64,000 nucleotides of DNA from Massiliimalia massiliensis (GTDB lineage Bacteria; Bacillota; Clostridia; Oscillospirales; Ruminococcaceae): the NCBI RefSeq assembly GCF_900155615.1, contig NZ_FUHT01000003.1, positions 620,001 through 684,000 on the forward strand, written 5' to 3'. Below are positions 42,272-51,232 of the stretch, one piece after another. Made by a program: the position numbers and the translations under genes. The first letter of the stretch is position 1, and the number at the start of each line of letters is the position of its first letter. Under the pieces are notes generated by a model. It was not told the origin of the DNA. It did not search any database and saw nothing but the letters and a program-made list of their open reading frames with translations.

Positions 42272-43267
42272 TTAAAACTGGGTTAAACCAACGCTCTTCG
42301 CCGGCATGTCAACCAGCTCCTTGAGTTCATCGTCCAATTTCATGACGGTCAGTGTAGCGCCCATCATTTCCAGGGAGGTGAAATAGTTGCCGACATACGA
42401 TTTATGTACCTTGATTCCCTTTTCGGTCAACAGGTTTTCGATTTCATCATAAAGGACATATAATTCCATGACCGGCGTAGCGCCAAGCCCGGACACCAGA
42501 ACCACGACCTCGTCCCCGGATTCAAACGGATAGTCAGGCAGGACGATATCCACCATTCGTTTTGCCATCTCTCTGGCGGATTCCAATGGGCAGACCTCAA
42601 TGCCGGGTTCTCCGTGATGCCCGATCCCAACCTCAATTGTGCCTTCCTTGATCTCAAAGTTCGGATGGCCGACTGCCGGAAGGGTGCAGGGAGTAAGCCC
42701 AATCCCGACGCTGCGGGTATTGTCAATTGCTTTCTGGGCTGCCGCGATTACTTCGTCCAGACTCGCGCCGGTGCTGGCTTTGGCGCCGCCGACCTTCCAC
42801 ATTAACACTTCGCCGGCCACGCCGCGGCGTTTTTCCCGCTGATCCTTCGGCGCAGAGGCAACATCGTCGTTTGCGATGACAGTCTTGACGGTAATACCAT
42901 CCTTCTTTGCCATCTTGACCGCCATCTTGACGTTCATGTTATCCCCGGAATAGTTCCCATACAGACAGGCAACGCCGTTGCCGCTGTCAACCGCTTTGAA
43001 CGCCTGGTAAAAGGCGAGGGCCGTTGGGGAGGTGCAGATTTCTCCGACTGCCGCCGCGTCGCACATGTTCTTGCCGATATATCCGATAAAAGCCGGCTTG
43101 TGGCCGCTTCCGCCCCCGGTCACGACACCGACGCGGCCCTCTGTAGATTCTACGGATTTGAGCACGCGTTGGTTTTCAGTCGTTTCAACCAGATCTGGAT
43201 GCGCTTTCACAAAGCCGCTCAGCATTTCGTCTACGATGTTGTCCGGATTGTTTAAAATTCGCTGCAT
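42272..43267 (-). CDS. Dihydroxyacetone kinase subunit DhaK
   Basis: 331 residues: GVVTGGGSGHKPAFIG, NYSGDNMN (substrate site), and VGIGHHGEPGIE with the His that binds the ketose covalently. Together with DhaL it phosphorylates dihydroxyacetone or a ketotetrose. Clear ribosome site GGAGG. Second gene of the operon. Confidence 0.92.
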   Translation of the reverse strand: MQRILNNPDNIVDEMLSGFVKAHPDLVETTENQRVLKSVESTEGRVGVVTGGGSGHKPAFIGYIGKNMCDAAAVGEICTSPTALAFYQAFKAVDSGNGVACLYGNYSGDNMNVKMAVKMAKKDGITVKTVIANDDVASAPKDQREKRRGVAGEVLMWKVGGAKASTGASLDEVIAAAQKAIDNTRSVGIGLTPCTLPAVGHPNFEIKEGTIEVGIGHHGEPGIEVCPLESAREMAKRMVDIVLPDYPFESGDEVVVLVSGLGATPVMELYVLYDEIENLLTEKGIKVHKSYVGNYFTSLEMMGATLTVMKLDDELKELVDMPAKSVGLTQF

Positions 43268-43309
43268 GGATGATACTCCTCCTCTAATTTGTATATTTGC
43301 ATTATTTGT

Positions 43310-44395
43310 TTATTTCATATCAGGCACTAAAATCACTTTCAGAGCGCCCTCTGCTCCGGTAGTGGCAAGCTTGAAGCCCTCTTCCCATTTTTCCAACGGG
43401 AACTGATGCGTCACGACGCCGTCGGTTGGAAGCTTCCCGCTGCCGATCCATTCAATGACGGTATCATAGCAGAATGGGCTGAGATGTGCGCCGAGCAGGT
43501 TTAATTCCTTCCGGTCGCTGATGATGCTCCAATCCACCGTAACCAGATCGCCGAATACGCTGAATTCCACAAAGGTTCCCATCTTCCGGATTGCCTCTAG
43601 TCCCTGCTGTACACTGGACGGATGGCCGGTTGCTTCGATATAGATGTCACAGCCGTAACCGTCAGTCAGCTTTTTGATCTCGCTGACGACATCCATTTTC
43701 GACGGATTCATCACGATGTCAGCTCCGAATTGTTTAGCTAATTCCAGCCGTTTGTCGTTCAGATCCAGTACAATCAGGCAGCTTGGGTTGTGCTGGCGGA
43801 TTGCTCCTACCATACCAAGCCCAAGAGTTCCTGCACCGGAAAGTACAACCACATCCCGCACGCCGATGCCGGCACGCTCTACACAATGGAAGGAGCAGGC
43901 GTATGGTTCGGTCAGAATGGCCTTTTCAATCGGGATTTCTTTGGGTACGCGGTAGTTGAGGGATTCCTTGGTCAAGCGGACATATTCCGCCATCCCTCCG
44001 TTCACATTATTCTGAAACCCGTAAAGATCATGCTTTTCACACATCCAGTGCCGTCCGGTTTTACAGAATTTGCATTCTCCGCACGGAACAATCTGCTCCG
44101 GGCAGATCCTGTCGCCCGGCTCCCAGCCGGAAACATTCGGGCCAATTTCTACCACAGTGCCGACAAATTCATGTCCGGGAATCATAGGCGCTTTGATATA
44201 TGGCGGGTTTCCGTCTCCGCCCCAAAAGCTCGGAGCACCTTTAAATGCTTTTGTATCTCCGGCACAGATACCGCAGGCTTCAATTTTAATAATCATCTCC
44301 CCGTCGCCGGCATGTGGGGTATCAACCATTTCAAACCGGTAATCACCCGGTGCATAAGCGACGATTGCTTTCATCTTCTCTGGTAACTGACTCAT
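43310..44395 (-). CDS. Zinc-dependent alcohol/polyol dehydrogenase
   Basis: 361 residues of the medium-chain dehydrogenase family: catalytic zinc site CGICAGDTKAF and GHEFVGTVVEIG, structural zinc Cys set CGECKFCKTGRHWMC, and Rossmann VLSGAGTLGLGMVG. Start 44395 is preceded by GGAGG; an upstream ATG has none. First gene of the operon; oxidising a polyol (for example erythritol, threitol or glycerol) to the ketose used by DhaKL fits its position. Confidence 0.88.
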   Translation of the reverse strand: MSQLPEKMKAIVAYAPGDYRFEMVDTPHAGDGEMIIKIEACGICAGDTKAFKGAPSFWGGDGNPPYIKAPMIPGHEFVGTVVEIGPNVSGWEPGDRICPEQIVPCGECKFCKTGRHWMCEKHDLYGFQNNVNGGMAEYVRLTKESLNYRVPKEIPIEKAILTEPYACSFHCVERAGIGVRDVVVLSGAGTLGLGMVGAIRQHNPSCLIVLDLNDKRLELAKQFGADIVMNPSKMDVVSEIKKLTDGYGCDIYIEATGHPSSVQQGLEAIRKMGTFVEFSVFGDLVTVDWSIISDRKELNLLGAHLSPFCYDTVIEWIGSGKLPTDGVVTHQFPLEKWEEGFKLATTGAEGALKVILVPDMK

Positions 44396-44750
44396 AATCC
44401 ATTGACCTCCATTCATAAGGGAAATATTAACGGCTTGCACAAAACAGAGAGTAGGTCTTGTGCTGTACTCTTTAACTTTATCGAAAAGAAAAACCGTTGT
44501 CAATTCATTTTAAAAAAATCCAATTAAAAAAATAATCTTTGTGAAAATTATCCAGAATTCAAAATCTCTTTTTGTGACCGAAGATATGAAACTTGAAATT
44601 TATTTCACTTTTAATTTCATATATTGAAATGCTTGACATCGGCGCTTTCCTGTGGTACACTGAAAACAGTTAAAAAAGACTAACCGGTGCGTGGGCACCC
44701 TGATTTTTAATTCAGTTAGTTAGTTCAAACTAACCAAAAGGAGGCGCAAA
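44396..44750. promoter_or_regulatory. Divergent control region: polyol operon and Feo operon
   Basis: Holds inverted TTTCA/TGAAA elements (AATTTCATATATTGAAA near 44613-44629, with TTGAAATTTATTTCA upstream), like the one at 35432, a feo promoter TTGACA (44633-44638)-N17-TACACT (44656-44661), an imperfect GTTAA-N6-CTAAC at 44669-44684 and a perfect GTTAG-N6-CTAAC at 44719-44734. A small GGTGC hairpin sits between. Confidence 0.7.
44669..44734 (+). promoter_or_regulatory. GTTAG-N6-CTAAC operators at the Feo promoter
   Basis: Site A (44669-44684) GTTAA-AAAAGA-CTAAC overlaps the expected start; site B (44719-44734) GTTAG-TTCAAA-CTAAC lies just before the first gene's ribosome site. Same motif occurs three more times in this operon. 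Confidence 0.65.
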
Positions 44751-45092
44751 ATGAGTGTTGTTATCATAGGCGGAAACGAACGAATGGTTTGCCAGTATGC
44801 TGACATTTGTAAAAATCATGGATGTAAAGCCAAAATTTTCGTCAAGGAGAAAGGGCCGCTGCGGAAAAAGCTGGGCTGCCCGGATTTGATGATCCTGTTT
44901 ACTAATACCGTATCCCACAAAATGGCAATTACCGCTTCGCAGGAGGCAAAACGGAATGATATTCCCGTTGCAAGGCTGCAGTCCGGGAGCTGCTCGGCGC
45001 TGAAAGAATTTTTAGAGCAGCACTGTTCGCTGAAACAGGAAAAAAAGAATTTTTCCAAAATTTCTCTTGACAAAATGGTTAGCAAGTGCTAA
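44751..45092 (+). CDS. DUF2325-type small protein leading the Feo operon
   Basis: 113 residues: MSVVIIGGNERMVCQYADIC, two Cys, GCPDLMILFTNTVSHKM and DIPVARLQSGS, matching the DUF2325 family. Function unknown; such proteins often sit next to metal-related genes. AAAGGAGG site. It ends inside the next operator-promoter block (45067-45118). Confidence 0.75.
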   Translation: MSVVIIGGNERMVCQYADICKNHGCKAKIFVKEKGPLRKKLGCPDLMILFTNTVSHKMAITASQEAKRNDIPVARLQSGSCSALKEFLEQHCSLKQEKKNFSKISLDKMVSKC

Positions 45093-45118
45093 CCTATATA
45101 TGGTTAGAAATTACTAAC
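45067..45118 (+). promoter_or_regulatory. Internal Feo promoter with two palindromic operators
   Basis: TTGACA (45067-45072), 17 bp, TAACCT (45090-45095). Between and over these lies GTTAG-CAAGTG-CTAAC (45078-45093), and 10 bp on GTTAG-AAATTA-CTAAC (45103-45118). Confidence 0.6.
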
Positions 45119-45183
45119 TGTTTCTTTTGGGAAATAGGGTTAGTTTCAGCTTACATTCTTGAGGAATCAAAGAAGGAGAGATC

Positions 45184-45396
45184 ATGATGCCTTTAACGAT
45201 GGCAAAAGCAGGAGAGTCAAACTCCATCAAGCGGGTCGGGGGAAAAGAGGAGATTCGGCGTTTTTTGGAGAACCTGGGCTTTGTAGTCGGCGGGGACGTG
45301 ACGGTTGTCTCTGAAAATGGGGGAAATGTCATTGTCAGCGTCAAGGACTCCAGGGTTGCAATCAGCAGGGAAATGGCGAATAAAATCATGATTTAG
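45184..45396 (+). CDS. feoA: FeoA-type SH3 protein 1
   Basis: 70 residues, FeoA fold (SIKRVGGKEEIRRFLENLGF, VTVVSENGGNVIVSVKDSRVAI). Accessory to the FeoB ferrous iron transporter. AGGAGAG site; ATG at 45184 or 45187. The operon has two FeoA genes, a common arrangement in Clostridia. Confidence 0.88.
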   Translation: MMPLTMAKAGESNSIKRVGGKEEIRRFLENLGFVVGGDVTVVSENGGNVIVSVKDSRVAISREMANKIMI

Positions 45397-45498
45397 TTTC
45401 ATGATCCGATGGAGGGGAGCCGCGGCTTGTGCGGTTTTTTCGCAGGGGGGGGTTCTCCTTTCCATGGGATTTGTGGTTTAGAAAGGAGCAGGCAGAGG

Positions 45499-45720
45499 AT
45501 GAAAACACTGAAAGAAGCGAAATGCGGGACGACGGTGAAGGTGATTAGGCTGCATGGCGCAGGCGCTGTGAAACGCCGCATCATGGATATGGGAATTACC
45601 AAAGGGGTAGAAATCTTCATCCGGAAAGTTGCGCCGCTGGGCGACCCGGTTGAGGTGAATGTCCGTGGATATGAATTGTCGCTGCGGAAAGCAGATGCAG
45701 AGATGATTGAGGTATCATAA
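45499..45720 (+). CDS. feoA: FeoA-type SH3 protein 2
   Basis: 73 residues: CGTTVKVIRLHGAGAVKRRI, MDMGITKGVEIFI, RKVAPLGDPVEVNVRGYELS, a textbook FeoA. The frame runs upstream to 45409 but the ATG at 45499 has a GCAGAGG site. Lies 139 bp before feoB with a further GTTAG-N6-CTAAC site between. Confidence 0.92.
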   Translation: MKTLKEAKCGTTVKVIRLHGAGAVKRRIMDMGITKGVEIFIRKVAPLGDPVEVNVRGYELSLRKADAEMIEVS

Positions 45721-45770
45721 TTAAGGCAGCAACGGAAACAAAATGGTTTCTGTTTTTCTTGAGGCAGAAG

Positions 45771-45786
45771 GTTAGAAGGAACTAAC
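45771..45786 (+). promoter_or_regulatory. GTTAG-N6-CTAAC operator before feoB
   Basis: GTTAG-AAGGAA-CTAAC, 74 bp ahead of the feoB start. Confidence 0.6.
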
Positions 45787-45859
45787 TTTCGGGACGGCGG
45801 CCGAACCGGGAGAATGCCTTTGAGACTTGCGTTTTTGAAAGAGGAAAGGGGTCATAGCA

Positions 45860-48328
45860 ATGCCAATTAAAATTGCGCTTGCCGGGAATCCGAACAGCGG
45901 GAAGACAACGCTCTTCAACGCGCTGACCGGTTCCAACCAGTTTGTTGGGAACTGGCCCGGCGTAACGGTAGAAAAAAAAGAGGGAAAGCTGAAAGGGCAC
46001 AAGGACGTAGTTATTACCGACTTGCCGGGAATCTACTCACTCTCACCCTACACGCTGGAGGAGGTTGTTGCCAGAAACTACCTGATCCATGAAAAGCCGG
46101 ATGCGATTCTGAATATTGTGGACGGGACGAATCTGGAACGAAATCTCTATCTGACCACGCAGCTTATGGAGCTGGGAATCCCAGTTGTCATGGCGGTCAA
46201 TATGATGGACGTGGTTAAGAAAAACAAGGATGAAATCAACATTCAGCAGCTTCAGAAGGAATTGGGCTGTGAGGTTGTGGAAATCTCAGCCTTAAAGGGA
46301 ACCGGTGTTGCGCAGGCGGCGCAGCGCGCCGTCTCGCTGGCAAAAAGCGGAGAGGCCGTCATGCCGGTGCATCAGTTCTCCGAAGAGGTGGAAGAGGCGT
46401 TACATAATATCGCGGCGCAGCTTGGAAATGTGCCGGAAGAACAGAAGCGGTTCTTTGCAATCAAATTATTTGAACGCGATGATAAGATTAAAGAACAGCT
46501 TCAGTCCGTTCCGGATGTGGAACCGATTGTCAAGGCGATGGAAGATAAGCTGGACGATGACAGCGAAAGCATCATCACCAATGAACGGTATGTGTTCCTG
46601 TCGGGGATGATCGAAAAATGCTATCATAAGAGAAACCGTCAAAAGCTGACCGTCTCGGATAAAATTGATAGGATTGTTACCAACCGCTGGCTGGCGCTGC
46701 CGATTTTTGCAGTGGTTATGGTAATCGTCTATTATGTATCTGTTTCCACAGTTGGGACGATTGCGACTGACTGGGCGAACGACGGTGTATTTGGAGAAGG
46801 CTGGCATCTGTTTGGAATCGGCAGCTCGGACTATAACGAGGTTGCGGAGGAATACGATCTGGCGAGCCTCAAAACAGAAGCCTATCTGGAAGCGGCTGAA
46901 ACAGCCGGGCTTGACACCGAGGCGCTAAGCCAGTCCATCGCGGACGGCGAGGTTGACCAGGCTGCATTGTCCGCCTTTGAAACGGAGGCTTCTGCTGCCG
47001 GTATTACGGCGGAAGCGGAGGTTTTGGATGACAATGGGGAAGTGGAAGAAACGCTTCCGGTCAATCTGGACGAGTTCGAAAATGCGGTTGCCGTTTCTGA
47101 GCCTGATCCAGCGGATTACGGCGTTTGGGTACCTGGCATTCCTGTCCTGCTGGAGGACGGCCTAAACGCAATCGGCTGTGCGGATTGGCTCTCTGACCTG
47201 ATCCTGAACGGGATTGTAGCGGGCGTCGGCGCGGTTTTGGGCTTTGTTCCGCAGATGTTGATCCTGTTTATCTTCCTGGCTTTCCTGGAGTCCTGTGGAT
47301 ATATGGCGAGAATCGCCTTTATCATGGACCGTATTTTCCGGAAATTCGGCCTTTCCGGAAAATCCTTTATCCCGATGCTGATTGGGACTGGGTGCGGCGT
47401 GCCGGGAATTATGGCATCCCGTACCATTGAAAACGACCGTGACCGGAAGATGACAATTATGACCACCACCTTTATCCCCTGCGGCGCGAAGCTGCCGATT
47501 ATTGCCCTGATTGCAGGCGCGCTCTTTGGCGGAGCTTGGTGGGTAGCGCCGAGCGCATACTTTGTCGGTGTTGCGGCGATCATTATATCCGGGATTATCT
47601 TGAAGAAAACCAGAATGTTTGCCGGCGATCCCGCGCCGTTTGTAATGGAGCTTCCGGCTTACCACTGGCCGACGGTCGGCAACGTGCTCCGCAGCATGTG
47701 GGAACGCGGCTGGTCTTTCATTAAAAAGGCGGGGACAATCATCCTGCTGTCGGCGATCCTTTTATGGTTCCTGCAGGGTTACGGTGTGGAAAACGGAAGC
47801 TTTGGCAGGGTAGAAGACCTCAACAACTCGATCCTCGCTGTAATCGGCGGATTTATCGCTCCAATTTTCGCCCCGCTCGGTTGGGGAGACTGGAAGGCGG
47901 CGGTTGCCAGCATTACCGGCCTGATTGCAAAGGAAAATGTAGTAGGAACCTTTGGTGTGCTCTACGGCGGACTGGATGAGGTTGCAGAGAACGGATGGCA
48001 GATCTGGGCAAGCATGAGAGAATCCTTCACCGCCCTGACTGCATATTCCTTCCTGGTATTCAACCTGCTCTGCGCGCCTTGCTTTGCCGCTATCGGCGCG
48101 ATCCGCAGAGAGATGAACAGTGCAAAATGGACTTGGTTTGCAATTTCGTACCAGTGTGTGTTTGCTTACGCGATGGCTCTGTGCATCTATCAGCTTGGTA
48201 TGCTGTTTACCACCGGCGCATTTGGAATTGGGACAGTTGTCGCAATCATGATTGTAGCCGCGCTGCTGTACCTCCTATTCCGTCCGTATAAAGAACAGAA
48301 CGAATTGAAAGTAAAAGTCCGCGTATAA
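45860..48328 (+). CDS. feoB: Ferrous iron transport protein B
   Basis: 822 residues. N-terminal G domain GNPNSGKTT with NMMD/DLPG motifs, then a helical GDI-like region and a C-terminal Gate permease (FVPQMLILFIFLAFLE, TGCGVPGIMASRTI, FIPCGAKLPIIALIAG). Between the first membrane segment (near residue 285) and the next, about 120 residues of acidic, Ala-rich sequence are inserted; typical FeoB proteins have about 30 there. AAAGGGG site. Imports Fe2+, with FeoA partners upstream. Confidence 0.96.
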   Translation: MPIKIALAGNPNSGKTTLFNALTGSNQFVGNWPGVTVEKKEGKLKGHKDVVITDLPGIYSLSPYTLEEVVARNYLIHEKPDAILNIVDGTNLERNLYLTTQLMELGIPVVMAVNMMDVVKKNKDEINIQQLQKELGCEVVEISALKGTGVAQAAQRAVSLAKSGEAVMPVHQFSEEVEEALHNIAAQLGNVPEEQKRFFAIKLFERDDKIKEQLQSVPDVEPIVKAMEDKLDDDSESIITNERYVFLSGMIEKCYHKRNRQKLTVSDKIDRIVTNRWLALPIFAVVMVIVYYVSVSTVGTIATDWANDGVFGEGWHLFGIGSSDYNEVAEEYDLASLKTEAYLEAAETAGLDTEALSQSIADGEVDQAALSAFETEASAAGITAEAEVLDDNGEVEETLPVNLDEFENAVAVSEPDPADYGVWVPGIPVLLEDGLNAIGCADWLSDLILNGIVAGVGAVLGFVPQMLILFIFLAFLESCGYMARIAFIMDRIFRKFGLSGKSFIPMLIGTGCGVPGIMASRTIENDRDRKMTIMTTTFIPCGAKLPIIALIAGALFGGAWWVAPSAYFVGVAAIIISGIILKKTRMFAGDPAPFVMELPAYHWPTVGNVLRSMWERGWSFIKKAGTIILLSAILLWFLQGYGVENGSFGRVEDLNNSILAVIGGFIAPIFAPLGWGDWKAAVASITGLIAKENVVGTFGVLYGGLDEVAENGWQIWASMRESFTALTAYSFLVFNLLCAPCFAAIGAIRREMNSAKWTWFAISYQCVFAYAMALCIYQLGMLFTTGAFGIGTVVAIMIVAALLYLLFRPYKEQNELKVKVRV

Positions 48329-48350
48329 GCGTGAAAGGAAGGCGGTTTTT

Positions 48351-48524
48351 ATGTTGGCTTTTCTGAGCCAGAACCTGCCGACAATCATAATCGGCTTAAT
48401 CCTGGCTACAGCTGTGGTTTTGATTCTTGTCAAGCTGATAAGAGACAGGAAGAACGGCAGCTCCTGCAATTGCGGCTGCGGCTGCAAGGATTGCCCGAGT
48501 TCGGCAGTGTGCCATAAGAAATAA
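48351..48524 (+). CDS. FeoB-associated Cys-rich membrane protein
   Basis: 57 residues: an N-terminal membrane segment (TIIIGLILATAVVLILVKLI) and a tail with Cys clusters (SCNCGCGCKDCPSSAVC). This small Cys-rich class is often found after FeoB in Bacillota and is thought to assist iron handling, by association only. Ends in a terminator. Starts 22 bp after the feoB stop with AAGGAAGG as ribosome site. Confidence 0.85.
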   Translation: MLAFLSQNLPTIIIGLILATAVVLILVKLIRDRKNGSSCNCGCGCKDCPSSAVCHKK

Positions 48525-48536
48525 TCACTAATAAAT

Positions 48537-48580
48537 CCCCCTGAAAATGGCTTCGATACCATTTTCAGGGGGATTCTTTG
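48537..48580 (+). terminator. Terminator of the Feo operon
   Basis: CCCCCTGAAAATGG and its exact complement around 8 nt, followed by ATTCTTTG. Confidence 0.85.
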
Positions 48581-48590
48581 ATAGGAGGGT

Positions 48591-49799
48591 TTAACTCTCC
48601 TTTTGCTCCGTTGCTTCTGCATTTGCCTCTTCTTCCTGCGGGGCAGGTTCTAAGGATGTTTGGAGGTATTTATCGGAGAAGAAGGTATTGGCGTTGTATA
48701 GGAACAAGACCTCCTGGATGTCATATTCGTCAATCAGCGTATCGATATTGTCATAGTTGTACCGGGGATCGACGATTACAATTTCCCGGTAATAGGGGAT
48801 CAGGAAGGGGATAAAGCAGTTAGCATAGGAATCCTTCAGAACCAGCAGGCTGGCCTTGCTTTTGGAGGCTGTCTGAATCTCGATGAGGGAATGATTGCCG
48901 CCGAAAAAGACGGCGTATTGATCCCGGGTTTTTAGGCTCTCGCCGTGATAGACGTCCGCCTCCTTTTTCTGCTCCTCTACATAATTCACGGTATAGGCGG
49001 TTTCCTGGTTGGGGAAGTAGAGCTCCAGCGCTTCTTTTTCATTCTCCAAAAATCCGCTTTTGGCTGAGAGCGTACCCTGGAAATCTGCTGAGACAGGATA
49101 ATGCTCATAGCTGACGGCGGAGGGGTCAAGCTCCATCACAGAGGCCGCCTGCTGAAATGCGACATAAGCGCCGGTGGTAGTCCAGTGATGGTCGGTGCGG
49201 TAATAGAGGTTCGTTTCCTTTTCCAGCCGGAACGCTTCCCGCACATCGATTACCTTCATGGTCTCGGAGGAGGAAAAGGCGCTTAAAAATGCATCCATAT
49301 ATGCGTTTTGATCTGCTGCCGGTGCAAAGGCGGGAAGCTCATTCTGATAAATATTCACAGCAGTCGGCGCGATCAGAAGATATTGCTTGAGCTTTTCATG
49401 CCGTTTGGAAAAGGCGAGAATGGACTGCTTCAGAGAAGCGACTCGTTCTGCATCCGGTTCTTCAAACTGTTCAAAGAGCCGTCCGTTTTTCCCGAGATAA
49501 ATCCCGTTGGCCTCTTTTTTGCCGAGGATCGTATCGGCTGTGGATTTTATCATAATCCAGAAGTCCCGGAAAGCGAACTGGTCGTTGACATAGGATTCTG
49601 ATTCCTTCATAAACTGGCCGCTTGCAAGATGATCAAGCGAAAGGTTCGGCTTGGAGGCTAAGACCCGGTTCTCCTTTTCCGAAAAGACACGATCCTTGGT
49701 GAAAATGTTGCAGATGACCAAGGCTACAAAAATAATCAGGAAAATTGCCGCCATAATCCGGGTAAAAAACAGAAGCGGGCTGCGTTTTTTGGGATTCAA
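48591..49799 (-). CDS. DHHW-family protein (AlgX/AlgJ-like O-acetylation partner)
   Basis: 402 residues. One N-terminal membrane anchor, then a SGNH-like fold with the YYRTDHHWTTTGAY motif that names the family; related to AlgJ/AlgX, which move acetyl groups from an MBOAT protein to an exopolysaccharide. The start is taken as TTG at 49797-49799, 6 nt after GGAGG, because the upstream TTG at 49817 overlaps the MBOAT stop and lacks a site. Last gene of the acetylation operon. Confidence 0.85.
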   Translation of the reverse strand: MNPKKRSPLLFFTRIMAAIFLIIFVALVICNIFTKDRVFSEKENRVLASKPNLSLDHLASGQFMKESESYVNDQFAFRDFWIMIKSTADTILGKKEANGIYLGKNGRLFEQFEEPDAERVASLKQSILAFSKRHEKLKQYLLIAPTAVNIYQNELPAFAPAADQNAYMDAFLSAFSSSETMKVIDVREAFRLEKETNLYYRTDHHWTTTGAYVAFQQAASVMELDPSAVSYEHYPVSADFQGTLSAKSGFLENEKEALELYFPNQETAYTVNYVEEQKKEADVYHGESLKTRDQYAVFFGGNHSLIEIQTASKSKASLLVLKDSYANCFIPFLIPYYREIVIVDPRYNYDNIDTLIDEYDIQEVLFLYNANTFFSDKYLQTSLEPAPQEEEANAEATEQKES

Positions 49800-49813
49800 T
49801 TCGCTTCCTCCTT

Positions 49814-51208
49814 TCAAAACCGGAAATATAGAAATGGGTTGTAGGTTTCATAAACAAGATAGGCTACGCACAGAAGCCATAGGACGATATTGACAGCTAC
49901 CGCAGCCCACGGCGCTCTGCGGAGCAGGCGCTTAAACTGATTGTAAAGCCAGGGCGCGCAGGAAATCATGCCGATCACAATCAAAAGCAGGTTCGTTTTG
50001 AGCAGGTAAAGACCGGTAGAATCTGCAAGCCCGCCGGTGGTCACGCCGAACATATTCCCCAGATAACCCACCGCGTCCGACAGGACGGTGTTGCTGAAGA
50101 ACACCCAGCCGATGACAATCAGCAGGAGGGTATAAATCCGGACAGCCCATCCGGGAAGCCGGTCAAAACATTTTGCCAGCACATATTTTTCAAAGAGCAG
50201 GAGCACCCCGTAATAAAGCCCCCAGACCACAAAATTCCAGCTTGCGCCGTGCCAGAGGCCGGTCAGCATCCAGACCAGCATGATATTGAAGATATGCCGT
50301 GGGACAGAAACGCGGTTTCCGCCCAACGGGATGTATACATATTCCCGGAACCAGCTTCCGAGCGAGATATGCCAGCGCCGCCAGAACTCGGTAATTCCGC
50401 GGGAAATATAGGGATAGTCGAAGTTCTTCATAAACTGGAATCCAAACATCCGTCCCAGCCCGATGGCCATGTCGGAATATCCGCTGAAATCAAAATAGAT
50501 TTGCAGCGTATAGGCGATAATTCCAACCCATGCTGTCAGGACAGAAAAGCTTCCGATCTCCATTCCCTGCACCGTGGTGTAAACCATGCCGAGATTGTTG
50601 GCGAGCAGCACCTTTTTCGCCAGCCCTTTGATGAAAAACTCCGTCCCCAGTCCGAAGCCCGCCAGTGTGACGCGGCGCTCCTTGAGCTGCGGTTCGATAT
50701 CCGCATAACGGACAATCGGCCCGGCAATGAGCTGCGGGAACATGGTGATATACAGGCTGAAGCTGATGAGGTTTTTCTGTACCTTGACCTTGCCCCAATA
50801 GACGTCGAGGATATAGGAGAGGGTTTGAAAGGTATAAAAAGAGATTCCGATGGGGAGCGCCAGCTCCTTATAGGGAATACTGCTGTGAAAAATCTGGTTG
50901 ACCGTATCAATCAGAAAGCCGGAATATTTGAAAAAGCCGAGCAGGAACAGATTGACAAGGACAGTGAGCAAAAGGCTGTTCCGCGCGGCTTTTGGGTCGA
51001 GGCGTTTGCGGTCGATGTCGATTCCCATGACATAGTTAAACGCCGCGGAGAAAAGCATTAGAATAATATAAACCGGCTCTCCCCAGGCATAGAACACCAG
51101 GCTGAAAATAAGCAGCACGACATTTTTCCATGATTTTGGGACAAGGAAATAAACAGCCAGTACAGCAGGCAGAAAGATAAATAAAAATAGAATACTGCTG
51201 AAAACCAT
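49814..51208 (-). CDS. MBOAT-family O-acyltransferase (AlgI/PatA-like)
   Basis: 464 residues, about ten membrane segments; GITEFWRRWHISLGSWFREYVYIPLGGNR and LTGLWHGASWNF, with the conserved catalytic His, are typical of AlgI-like MBOAT proteins. Moves acetyl across the membrane for transfer to a wall or exopolysaccharide. AAGGAA site. Acts with the DHHW and SGNH proteins. Glycan substrate unknown. Confidence 0.92.
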   Translation of the reverse strand: MVFSSILFLFIFLPAVLAVYFLVPKSWKNVVLLIFSLVFYAWGEPVYIILMLFSAAFNYVMGIDIDRKRLDPKAARNSLLLTVLVNLFLLGFFKYSGFLIDTVNQIFHSSIPYKELALPIGISFYTFQTLSYILDVYWGKVKVQKNLISFSLYITMFPQLIAGPIVRYADIEPQLKERRVTLAGFGLGTEFFIKGLAKKVLLANNLGMVYTTVQGMEIGSFSVLTAWVGIIAYTLQIYFDFSGYSDMAIGLGRMFGFQFMKNFDYPYISRGITEFWRRWHISLGSWFREYVYIPLGGNRVSVPRHIFNIMLVWMLTGLWHGASWNFVVWGLYYGVLLLFEKYVLAKCFDRLPGWAVRIYTLLLIVIGWVFFSNTVLSDAVGYLGNMFGVTTGGLADSTGLYLLKTNLLLIVIGMISCAPWLYNQFKRLLRRAPWAAVAVNIVLWLLCVAYLVYETYNPFLYFRF

Positions 51209-51232
51209 ACGTGTAAGGTTCCTTTCTTCCGG

